A stretch of 64,000 bases of DNA, from positions 58,065,919 through 58,129,918 of the forward strand of contig OZ038385.1 in assembly GCA_964036045.1 (NCBI GenBank), read 5' to 3'. Below the pieces are notes generated by a model. That model was not told the DNA's origin. It was given only the letters and a program-made list of their open reading frames with translations, and made no database searches. Shown one piece after another: positions 1 through 11,200 of this stretch. The stretch is from Eutreptiella sp. 'Long Island Sound 2002' (taxonomy: Eukaryota > Euglenozoa > Euglenophyceae > Eutreptiales > Eutreptiaceae). The position numbers and the translations under genes were made by a program. How positions within the stretch are numbered: position 1 is the first letter of the stretch; each line of letters starts with the position of its first letter.

Positions 1-83
1 GGGCAGACTCAATGCAGAAAAACTGTGGACGTTCTGGTAACCGCCGTGCACCAGGGGGTTGTTGGAATCGACATCTTGACCAG

Positions 84-159
84 CATTTACAGCCTGGTCC
101 ATCATTTACAGTCTGGTCCATCATTTACAGTCTGGTCCATCATTTACAGTCTGGTCCAT
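84..159. repeat. 19-bp tandem repeat, four units
   Basis: Four head-to-tail copies of a 19-base unit (catttacagtctggtccat). The first copy differs by one base and the others are identical, which points to recent expansion. No protein or RNA role is visible. Confidence 0.9.
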
Positions 160-892
160 TCCAGCAAATCACTTTGAAAGTGCCAGTTCATGAATCCGTG
201 ACTGGGTTGTTCCCTTGTTTGCCCGGCGGTTTCGGATAGAATCCACGTGGCCAGACCAACAGGTTCATTGCTGCCACATTGAGTGCTTGCATTTCTGTGG
301 CATACCCCTGGAGGCTGGTTCACACACAAACCATTGACGCTTCTGCCACCGTATGGGCCCCCTATGGACAACACATCGAGTCGGTCTGATTTGGTTGAGG
401 TTAGTAAGGGAACCAGGCTGGTCAAGAGGAGGGGGTTGTTGGGGGTTCAAAGAGGCCTTGTAGGGGGAGGGGGGTACAACAATCACGTGCTGCCCCACAT
501 CAAAACTGACGGTAATGCCATGTATGGAGGTGAGTTCAAGCCTACGCCAAATTTCTTCACAGCACTTTGAAGCATCTGTTGCATCAATTGGTGACAAGTT
601 ATCAAAAACATAGTCACTAGCATAGCCTACAGATGTGCTCCACATCACCGTGTCCGCCTATCAGTGTGCACAGATACACCCTCACAATCTTGTACTTATT
701 GGGCAGCATGTTTTGGTGTTGCCTGCTTATTCAATAGTGCACTGCAACCCGAAAGAGTTACCTTTAACCATTGGAAGTGGCGGGGCTGAAATCTCCTGGG
801 AACACCCAAACCGTCCCCTCCCATGTACCCCGACCACCCACAACCTCTGCCCTCACACCATGCACCAGAACCACATCAATTCCTCCATGGGG
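160..892. other. No supported gene
   Basis: Short overlapping open frames on both strands, none resembling a family I know. A minus-strand frame at 265-648 is open for 127 codons but has no recognisable motif. It lies next to the transposon-like repeat at 893, so it could be decayed element sequence. Confidence 0.5.
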
Positions 893-1161
893 AAGTGCTT
901 GCCCGGCGCATGCCTAGCGTGCTACGTTTGTGTTAACAATCCCAATATTCACCCAGGTATTACCCTCCCCAAGAGAATGCCCCCCAAGCACAGCAGAATG
1001 AGTTGCAATCCTTCCCTGCAAAGCACATTGCATAAGACGATAATTGGGAATTCCACATCAACACCAGTGATGTGTCATGTTTCCAATAAACAGTGTTATG
1101 CCCACACTTGTCAGGGTCAATACATTCATAACAATAGTGTAGTTTGTACACACCACAAACT
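893..1161 (-). repeat. Dispersed repeat copy 1, transposon-like
   Basis: About 270 bases that recur almost unchanged at 19131-19404, with a strongly diverged third copy near 63266-63415. On the minus strand both good copies share a cysteine/histidine-rich frame (YCYECIDPDKCGHNTVYWKH), reminiscent of the Cys/His zinc ribbon at the C-terminus of piggyBac-type transposases. No catalytic domain is visible beside it, so I read it as a transposon fragment. The assignment rests on cysteine spacing only. Confidence 0.5.
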
Positions 1162-4100
1162 GATGAGCTCTGAGGTATGACAGCGACAGCATTCTGCCAC
1201 TGTCACACAACAAGTTTCGTCCACTGACGGACAATTACAACTATGTACAACAGCCAACAGGCATGTCCTGCCTGGTCTGACAGTCTGCCTGTCCATTCTG
1301 TCAGTGCTGCCTGTAGGCTGCCCATGCATTAGGGTAGAGAGGCCCCTGTAGCCTGCCAGGTAGGCTTGAGAGAAAGCAACACATCAGGGCAGAGGCCACT
1401 ATAGCCCCCCACTCCACCCCTGCCCCGCTGTGGCAGAAGCTAAAGTAAATTGTGCAACTTTGGTCGATGCGGGGGAATTTGCCGGGAGTTCGAAAACTTC
1501 GTAAGCCCCCGCCCCCGAAGGGTATTCCCGTGGTTCCACAAAAAACTTGTCAAATTGCCAGGAATCGCCCGGGAACTCACCCAGAATTTGCATGCAACTT
1601 CGGAAATTCACATTCCCCTCACCCCAACCCCCACCCCCACCCCCACCCCCACCCCGTCCAGCCAATAGTAAAATCCCGCGAAAAAAACACTCCAGACACT
1701 AAGTGTTCATTGGACACAGTGTTCATTGCGAGCGCGAACACACGGTGCCTCTGTGATGGCCCAAGAATATCTGCCCTGAGCTCCAGGCACCCGACCCATA
1801 CGAAGGACAAAGTATGGCAATACTTTTGCTTATAATTGCAAAAACGCATCATACAAGCCCCCCATTGCCCCAATCTTTGACCCTAAATGTTGTACCTTGA
1901 AACTCGCGTTCTAATTAATTTGGGCCCCAAACAATTACGGTCCGAACAGCAAGTGTTTGCTGCACACAGTGTTCTTTGGCGCGCGGAGGGGGGGGGGGGG
2001 GTATTTGAATTCCTCAAGATGTAAACCCCACACACCACGTCATTCCCCCTACTGACGGTGGGTAACAGCTTCAGATTAAATTGGTTCGAATTGTGTTTCA
2101 ACAGAAACACAACCGGCAACCGGTAGTGAACAGGGATAGCCTGCCATGCCTTCAAGCGCTTGCTGGCGTCAAGTGCCCAACGTCCGCTGAGCCCCGCACA
2201 TACACGGCCTGACCCCCCGTCCCTCCTCTGCACCTCCCTGTCGTCCAAGCACTGCCTCGTGCACACAATCCGACGGTCCAAGACCGGGACGGTTGCATTG
2301 AGACAATCCACAAAAAATCAGGCTCACACCAAACAACGTTTGTGTAGCCCTATGATATGAAATTCTCCCATAGCCACTGGCAGTGTCTCGTGGTCATTGA
2401 TAGTGATGCTTGGACAAGAGAGGGCCGGCTGACTGTGTACAGGGCTCCTTAAAAATGAGGACCTGCTGCTACTTTTAAGCCTCTTAATGCGCCTTTGCCA
2501 TCTCACCACAGTTGTATCATTGTTACAGGCTGGCCCTTGGAGCCCATTTCTGAAGCACTCTGCCTGAGACATATAACATCCGCCCTAGAGCCCTTCTGTG
2601 GCATTCATTCTGAGGAAATAATAGGCTTGTGGCCCGTGGAGCCCCGTTTGCGAACCCCCAAGCCCCAAACTTCAGGGGGCTCCAAGGGCCGCCCTTCCCC
2701 AAATCCAATTTGTCACCAGCGCCGGAGCTGCCGGGATACGCAAGCAGGATATTCAAAGCTGTTGTACTTGCCGTTGCGCACTTTTGTGGTCTCTGGGAAG
2801 CGTTACCCGTGGGGTAAGTTGGGGTGTAAGGCTACCCCCAACAGATGTCCCTCAAGTTGGTCGCCATGAGACACTTGTCATTTGAAGTACATGCGTTTGA
2901 ACTGCCCAAGGGCCTGTATCATGAATCTTCCCCCAGAGCAGGAGGGGGATCGTCGATCGTCCTCCTCTTCGTGGCCCATCACCTCCCACGCTGACCACAG
3001 GAAAAATGTGCCGAAGAGGGGTGCCCTGGGCACCGCATCTTGTGACGTCTTCAAAGGGATGGGGGACGGGCAGACTTGTCGTTCAGACATGACCGAGACT
3101 CAGACGTCGTCTGGCTCCTTCAGCTGCTCGGGCAAAGGGATGACAGGAAGAAGGGGTCGTGCCTCCAGCAGGTCAAGGCTGCCAACCTAAAGCCCTGAAG
3201 GCAAGCCCCTGTCTTTGCTGCGACCACGGCCCCGGCCAGTGCACAGGGGTTCCTTTGGGTGTGGGTATACGAGAGTTACAGAGGGTTAAGGCGTGCCGGC
3301 AAAACGACAAGGTTTGGGAATGGAGTCTCGGTTGGTGCAGCAGTAACGGCCTGGAGACCTGCGAGGAACAGAGCTGATGAGGGAAAAAGAGATGAGGGCT
3401 GGTGCGTACCAGTGATGACACTAGCGCCGTTCCGAACAGCGCAGGGACAGCGCAAGATTGTCGAGGAACAGCGTAGGACCATCGTAAAGCTGGCCCACAA
3501 TGCATTGGTGTCGATCTGACTGACATGCAAAGAATGTTGGACCACGGCACACACCAGGAGCCCCTGGGCCCTTGACAATCCTGGACCGTAGGAACAACGC
3601 AGGAAAAGCGTAATGCTTCCAGAGGGCCACTACTGGTGCGTGCGCATGGACGGAGCGATTCCTGTTCATTCCGGGACGTATCAACGGGTGCTGTAACACC
3701 GACTGTGCATTTCTGGGGCGTGTGCAACAGTCGCAATCAAATGTTGATCGGCAGTCACGAGGCTGTGAAAGTCGAAAATGGGGGCTGATCGAAAGGGCGG
3801 AACATGTCTAAGGCTGTGGGCTGATGCTGTCCCAAGACCCGGGGCCACCGTTGTCGAAGGGGGCCATTGTCCCTGACAAAAAGCGAAGCTCCTGCAAACG
3901 GGTCGAGTGCGAAGGTGTAAAGAGACGTACCCGAGGGACCATTTGCCGGACCGACGTCCGCTTCAGCATCGATTCGGTGCAGTTCCTAAGCCCCCGAGAG
4001 GCTGGAGGCGGGGGGTTCAAGGCGGCGGGGATGGACAGAGAGGGGGTGTCTGCCCGGCGCGCGGACCACAGTCACAGTGCTTCCACGCGCGATACACCGC

Positions 4101-5045
4101 GAACCACTGAGCGCATTTTTCAACGCCAAGTCGCGAATTTGAGGTGCAGAGGTCGCAGTTTGGAGGCCACGAAGCTGTTGTTCTTCCCCTCAAGCGCGCC
4201 GGGCAGGCACTCGGGGGGGGGGGGGGGCACCCGGGGCTGCCCCATGAAAGTTGAAAGAAATCCGGTTGATACTTGTGGTGCAACGCACTTCTTTGAGTTT
4301 TATGGGGGCAGTCCCCCGTTTGGCTGTGCACTATGCACGTCGCAGTGCTACGGTCAGTAATGCGTCCGGTGGGTGCCTATAGGGGTCGATATGCAGCACC
4401 TGGAGATACAACCTGGGCCCTGCTTTTGGTTAGAGGGTCCATTTCGGTGCGCCGGACCTGTGTCGACGCATAATGGCCCTTGCAGTCAAGTTGTGGGTAC
4501 TTTGTCTATCCCACTGGACAGTCTACTGTGGCCAAAAGTGGACCACAAACGGGTACAAAGGCGAGTTTTCGACCAAGACGTCAGAGCAGTAATAACATCG
4601 AGAACCACAAACCAGCACCCCGCATGTGGAGTATCCAATGGACGCATCGGTCTGAGAATCGTTTAACAGGGGACCGGCAAATGGGCAGTGTCCACAGAGC
4701 CTGCGGCAAACCTCCCATGTTCAACAGAGGCCCGCCGATTGTACACAGGGCCGCATGTCGGCGGTCCACTGCGCATTGGGTCTGACTTCTATTCTGTGCT
4801 GCAGGGACTCGCAAGCGGACATTCTGGTGTGCCGCTGCTGCTGCGTGTCAGTTTGTGTCTCTCTGACGAGGGCCCGTAGGCAAAGCATGTGAGCCTTGCA
4901 ACTTTTCAACCGCATGTCAAGTGGTTTCGGATTGGGATTCAGGCTTTCCTTGTCAGTGGCCCGAACACCCGAATCGGACCCCCAGCCCCCTCTACTGGTC
5001 ACCAATTGTTCAACGGAATTCTGGGACGGATCTTCAGAGTGACTA
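1162..5045. other. Intergenic, no supported gene; low-complexity tracts
   Basis: Nearly 4 kb of moderately GC-rich sequence without a credible coding region. It contains a CCCCCA-type tract near 1616-1657, a G run near 1987-2001 and another near 4209-4226. Open frames here are short, on both strands, and lack recognisable domains. This lies 3' of the giant minus-strand gene. Confidence 0.5.
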
Positions 5046-5121
5046 AGGGAGGGAGGGAGGGAGGGAGGGAGGGAGGGAGGGAGGGAGGGAGGGAGGGAGG
5101 GAGGGAGGGAGGGAGGGAGGG
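5046..5121. repeat. GGGA microsatellite
   Basis: About nineteen near-perfect copies of GGGA (TCCC on the minus strand). It begins roughly 140 bases beyond the stop codon of the giant minus-strand gene and so may fall in its 3' UTR. Confidence 0.95.
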
Positions 5122-5261
5122 AGAGAGGGGGGTGGTACTGCCAATTCCGCGTCAAACCTGTCAGAAATCCCTGGGGATCCTGGGGATGCAAATTACGGCA
5201 TTGAACCACACACAACGCATGCTTTGTGCCCAAAATAAAGAAATTATCGGAGCAAACACGA

Positions 5262-8200
5262 TCAATCGCCTGACATGAAGCGCGACATTTTGCTCCAAAG
5301 CCGGCTCCCGAGGTCGTCCACGGCACGGGCCTCATGCTCAAACTGCTCATTGATGGCGTCGAGGCGGGAGGTGGTGAGGGCATCGGGGTGGGCGGGGCGA
5401 GAGGCCGAGGCGTCGGTGTGTACGGGCAGTGCCCGGGCTTCGGGCCGCTGTCCGGGAGGGCCCATGGCGGAGGGCCAGGGGGTGATGCCCGGCATGCCCT
5501 CCCCCGGCTCCGTGAACTGCACGCGCTCTTCCTCGACGGGGTAGAACAGGTCGTCGTCCAACTGCATCTCGAACGCGGCCCCGGGGTCGATGGCGTTGGG
5601 CCCCCCCTTCGTGATCAGGGACGGCATCTGCGAGGGGTATGGGGTCTGCCCCTGCGGGCCCTCGCCGGACGTGACCGGCCCCTTGTCCACGGGGTCAAAG
5701 GCGAAGCCCCTCGGGCTGGCCCGCGTGTCCAGAGGATTGACAACGGAGGGGCGCGTGAGGCCTTTGGACAGCCCCGGGCATTGGGTCGACAGGGCGCCCC
5801 TCGCGGAGGTGTTCAATTCCGTCGGGAATGGGGGGCTCGAGTCCTCCGCCGGGGGCATCGGGCCCGAGCCCTCCCGGACCAAACCGGCGGCGCCGGCTCT
5901 CGGACGCCTCTTTGGGGCCCCCAAAGAGTCCGTCGACGGGGAAATGCGGGGGGTCCCGAAAGGACCGCGGCTGAAGTCACTCGACGGGGTCCGCCGGGAG
6001 GACCCCGACACGGGGGAGAGGGGCGCGGACGACAGGGAGCCGAGGCGGGGCCGGCGGCCGGTCGCGTGTTCGGGCGGGGGGCTCGAAGTGCCCTCGGGGC
6101 TGTGGACCATCACTGCGAAGGCGACCTTGGCCCCTTTCTCGATGAACTCCGGGCGGTCGGGGACGTCCACGGACTCCACCGTCAGTCGCGGGGCCGTGTC
6201 CAGGAACGTGAGGAAGGGAAGGAACTCGTCCACGGGGAGGTCCACGTGCACAAGGCCGCTGTCCGCCCGGGGCTGCAGGGGGAACCCGCAGAGGCCCGGG
6301 CCCCCGAAGGGCTGGTCGGGGGCCCCGGCAGCGGACGTTTGGGGCCTGGCACCGACCTCGACCATCGCAATGTTGTCGATACCCGAGTAGAACTGCCCGA
6401 TATCGGAGCGGCCGTACAAAGTGGACGTGATGGTGAAGACGGTGTTGGGGCGGAACAGCACCTCCGCCTCGTCCGGGAACTTGGAGAAGCGGCTGATGGG
6501 CCGGCCCGCGGTGCATGCGATGAAGAACAGGGACCCCTCGTCCCCCTTCACGAACTCGGAGGCCACGCTCTTCTCTGCGGAGGCGCTGGAGAGGGCGGGC
6601 CAGCACACCTTCTGCCCCGCTTTGTAGTCGTCCTCGCTGAACCGGACGTTGATGCCGCGGTACAGCCGGCCCTTGTGGCACGGCAGCTCCTGCAGCGCGC
6701 GGTCGATCTGCCAGATCAGGGGGCGCCAAAAGTCGACGGCGTCGTGGTCGTGCACGCGCATGGCCCTGTTCATGGCGCTGTAGATCTGGTCGGGCTCGCC
6801 CGGCAGTTCGTACGTGTACACGTAAATGGGCACGACGTGCAGAGGACTAAGGGTCACGCGCTGGCGCCGCAGCTCGTACACTTTGATGACGGTGTCCTCG
6901 CACATCTGCGCCAGGGGCGGCCCTCGGAATGTCAAGTTGAGGGGGTTGTCCGGCAGCTCCATGCAAAACGCCAGCGTGCCCACGTCCGTGCGGTAGTCCG
7001 CGTCGTAGAATGCGTTCTGCGGCGCGGCGCTGGGCTTCTCCAGCCCGTCCGAGAATCGACTGCCGGCCGGGGAGCGCCCCGCCCCCGTCGCCGTGCCCCC
7101 GCCCTGCGCGCCTTGGAACGTGGAGTTGCGCTTGGTGGCGGTGGCGGTGGACTTCTTCCGTCCGAGGGTGGACTTGCGTTTGCGGCCCCGCATCCCGTCC
7201 CAGATATCGTGCAGCCCGGCGACGTGCGTACTGACGTCGAAGGTGCCCGACAGCCAATGGGTCAGCACGTCCACAAACCACTCCTGCCGCTCCTCGTCCT
7301 CCAAGTCCAGCGCGCCCTCCGGGTCTTTAGAGGCGGGCTTCCACAGCGACGGGTCGACCGCCTGCAGGTCGCACAGCAGCTCCAGCGCCCCGCCGTCCCG
7401 GGCCGCCACGGCGCACCGCCCCGGCACGAACCCCACGAACGCGCCGTCCCAGTCCTGCACGTCCTGCGCACTGGAGGTGACCTGCCACTCGTCCCCGCGG
7501 CCCCGGTGGTGCAGGACGCTCTGCAGTTGGCAGCGGATCCGGCAGACGTCGTCGTCAATCCGCTGCTCCATCGCGGCAAAGTCCAGGACCACGTCCTTGC
7601 GCTGCCGCTCCACCGCGAGTCGCCGCTGGCCCTGCGCGAGGGCGACGGTGACCTGCAGCTGGACGGAGTTGGGGTACGTGTCCCACAGGCCGTACCCGAT
7701 GTCGTGCTGCCACCGGAGGCAGAGGGGGTACCGGTCCTTGTACAAGTGGTACACGTGCCGGATCGTGGCTTCGTGCCCGGACCGCGCCGCGCTCTCCAGC
7801 AGCGACACGGTCTGCGGCACCCACTCCAGCCCCACGTCCTCTTCACTGAGGACCGTGGCCTCCTCGGCTTTGGACTCGTCGGAGGGCTCTGCATCGCCGG
7901 AGGGCGCCGCGGTTGGGGGGTCGTCCGGGACCGGCTCCGGGGCAGAGGGCCCGTTCCCGGTCCCGTGCGACGCGGTGTCGTACTGGACGTTCTCGGCGGT
8001 TCCGGTGGTCGCCCCGGTCTTCTTCGAACACATCTTCGAGAGGTCAGCGATGTGGAGGTGCTTCCGCTTCAGCAGCCGCCACCACGGCCTTCGGTCGCGC
8101 TCCTGAGCGTCAGTGCCCCTTTCTGCGCCTTCACCGGCGCCGTCCTCAGAAGGCGGTGCTTCTGCCTCTGCCAGGGACTCCAGAAGGAGGCGGAAGGACG

Positions 8201-11200
8201 GGGCCCCGTACCCCAAGTAGTCCGACAGGCACCAGCCCTCTTTGAGGGACCGCTCTCCGCGGGGCGGCCGGTAGTAGTACATGTACTGCCCGTGCGCATG
8301 CCCCACGAACACCGGTTTGGCATTGTACGTCAGCGGGGGCTGAGGGATGTACAAGTCATTCCAGCCTCTGGCCGAGCCCAAGTTCGAAATGCGGATGCTC
8401 TTCGGCGTCGCTTCTGCGTCAGGACACACGTCGAAGCAGCCGCGATGCCGGTCCAGCAGCAGCACGAGCAGCGGCAGCTGCCCGGCCGCGGCCGCGGTGT
8501 GCCGGGCGCTCGGAGCCCCCGGCAGCGGGTACGCGTCCAGCGTCGGGTGCGCGTCCAGCAAAGCGAGCACCACGGGGGTTCTGCCGCGCGCGATCGCGGC
8601 CGCCAGCAGGTACGCGAGCTCCAGGTCCGTGGGGTCGTGCTCGGCGCACCACCTGGCGATGTCCCCCGGCGGGTCCCCACAGAGGTCCGCGCACACCGCG
8701 TCCCAGCAGGCACGGTGGTACAGGCGGTGGTGCGGCCCCTCCTCCCAAAGGTCCACAAGGACGGGCCTGCGGCAGGCGATGCAGGTCACGCATGACGTGT
8801 GCCCCTTCTTCGTCGGGAAGGAGTTCTCGCTCTCGGTCGGGGGGGTGGGCAGGTACGTGCCCAGGAACTGCCAGGACGTCACCTTCTTCGCGCAGACGGG
8901 GCAGTCATGGGACTTGGGGTCGTGCATGGCGCGGACGAAGTACACAGTGAAGCAGGCGGCCCCGAGGGCCGCAAAGCCGAAGCCGAGCGCGGCCAAGGGG
9001 AAGCCCGGGTAATCGGCGTGGGTCAGGGCGTCGAGCAGGACCCACCACAGGCCGCCGGCGATGACCAGGTACAGCCCCAAGAGCAGCCCCACCTGAATCC
9101 AGAGGTTGTCCCACCGCGGGTGGAGGACCCGGAAACGGCCGCGGTGCCTCTCCCAGTACTCGTAGGGCAGGGGCTTCTCCTTCATCTTCTTCGCGTGCCG
9201 GTGCCCGAAACAGCAGCAGCAGAGCCCGCACAGTACAACCGCCGCCACGATGACCACGACGATGACGCCGGAGGCGGTGTGCACCACCACGACTTCAAAA
9301 TCAAACCCCTCGCTGGCCCTCGGTCCCGCCCGGGCCGAGGGCGGCGGTTGCCGGCGGTTGGCGGAGGTAAGCGGCTCATAGATCATCACAAGCTGCAGCG
9401 GCTGGTTCCCGGTTGGCATCACAAACTGTCCGCCGGTGTGCGTGGGGTCGTACCTCCGGACGCAGGCCTCACACAACGGACAGCCGGACCCCGTGGCCTG
9501 GCACCCGGAGTCCAGCCGCAGCGTCAAGTTGCCGAGGAGCTTCCGGATGCGGATCACAACGCTGCGGCTTGCGAGGGATGAGGAGCCCTGGCCCATGCTG
9601 AAGGACTCGATGCACTTCGAGCCCCCGGCCGTGAGCTGCGCCGCCAGGTTGACACCGTCGACGGAGCCTGCGTTGCACAGCGCCAGCGCCGACGTCTGCG
9701 TGGCAGTTGGGGTGAGAGTGGGCACGTTCGTGGGGCTGAGGGTGTCTGTCGGGGTGTCGGTCACGGAGGCGCTGGGGATCGGGGAGCCGCTCGGGGTCAG
9801 CGTGACCGACGTGGTGCACGAGGCGCTTGGGGTAGCGGTGGTGCTGCGGGTGCGGGAGGTGGTCGGGCTGGCGGTGCCGGTGGGGGTGTACAAGCGGCTG
9901 GGCGTTGGGGTGGGGCTTGACGTTAGGGTCGGGGTGACGAGGAGCGTGGGGGTCCGGGTGTAGATCGTGCTCGCGGTTATTGTGGCGCTCGCAGTCGGGG
10001 AGGTACTGCTGGTGGGGCTGGGGCTCGGCGTGAAGAGACGGCTGGGCGTGGGGGTGGCGCTGGGGGTGCAGGAGGCGGAGCTGGTGGGGGTGCAGGACGG
10101 GGTGAACAGATGGCTCGGGGTGGCCGAAGACGTGCAGGTCGGCGTGGCAGAGGGGGTGAATAAGCGGCTGATGGTGGGGGAGAAGGTGGTGGATGGGGTG
10201 AACAGGTGGCTGCAAGTGAGCGATGTGGTGCTCGTTGCGGTGAAGGTGACGGTGAAGATGCGGCTCGGCGTTGACGTGCTACTCCTCGTGCAGGTCGGGG
10301 TGGCAGATGCGGTGCCGGATGGGGTGGTGGTCGCTGTGAAGACATGGCTGCACGTGGGTGTGCTGGTCGAACTTCTCGATGGACTGGGGGAGGCGGTGGG
10401 TGTGATTGTCACGGTCAGCGTTAGGGATGAGGTGTGACTCGCGGTGGGGGAGCGAGTGGGCGTGGGGGTGTAGCTTGGTGTGTCGGAGGCGGTAAGGGAT
10501 GCACTGGGGGTTGCAGTAGCAGTGCGGCTGGGGGTCGGGGTGCGGGTCGAAGTGGAAGTTTGGGTTGTGGACGGAGTCGCCGTGGGCGTCGTAGTGCAGC
10601 TGCGGGTGAAAGTGTGCGTCTCCGTTCGAGTCCCGGTGTCGGACGCGGTGGATGACGGAGTAAAAAGATGGCTGGCAGTCACTGTTCCGCTTGGACTGGC
10701 AGAGGGAGTGGGGGTTGCGCTGGCCGTTGGAGTGTAGAACCGGCTGAGTGTTTGAGTGTTGCTGGCCGTCGCAGAGATGGTGGTGGACGCGGAGGGGCTG
10801 GGGGTGCATGTTGAAGATTCCGTACCTGAAAATGTGGGTGTCGGGGTGCGAGTAGCCGTGGGGGTGTGGCTTGACGTTTGGCGGAGTGTCGCCGTTGGCG
10901 ACGACGTCCGGGACGCAGTGTACGTGGCCGTAGGCGTGAGAGTGCCGGTGCGCGTGGGCGAGGCCGTGGGCGTCGCGGAGAGCGTCTCGGTGCGAGTGAA
11001 CGTCGCGGTCACCGACAAAGTGGCGGAGGGAGTGTGGCTGAGCGATGGGGTCGTGGTGGGCGTCGCGGTGCGGCTGAGCGTGAACGTGCTCGTGCCGGAG
11101 GCCGTGGCCGTGTCTGTGGGCGAGGGGGTGGGGGTGGCAGTGTTGGTGCGGGTCGGGGTGGGGGTCGGAGAAGGGGTCACGGTCGGGGTCACGGTGGTGA

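Noticed and set aside
265-648. 127-codon minus frame as a gene
   Set aside because: It has no domain, splice context or homologue that I recognise. The overlapping plus frame is equally open.
5334-8795. 1153-codon plus-strand open frame
   Set aside because: It is antisense to the giant minus-strand gene and reads as Gly/Arg/Ala-rich shadow sequence, the usual result of high GC at third positions. The minus frame has recognisable domains.
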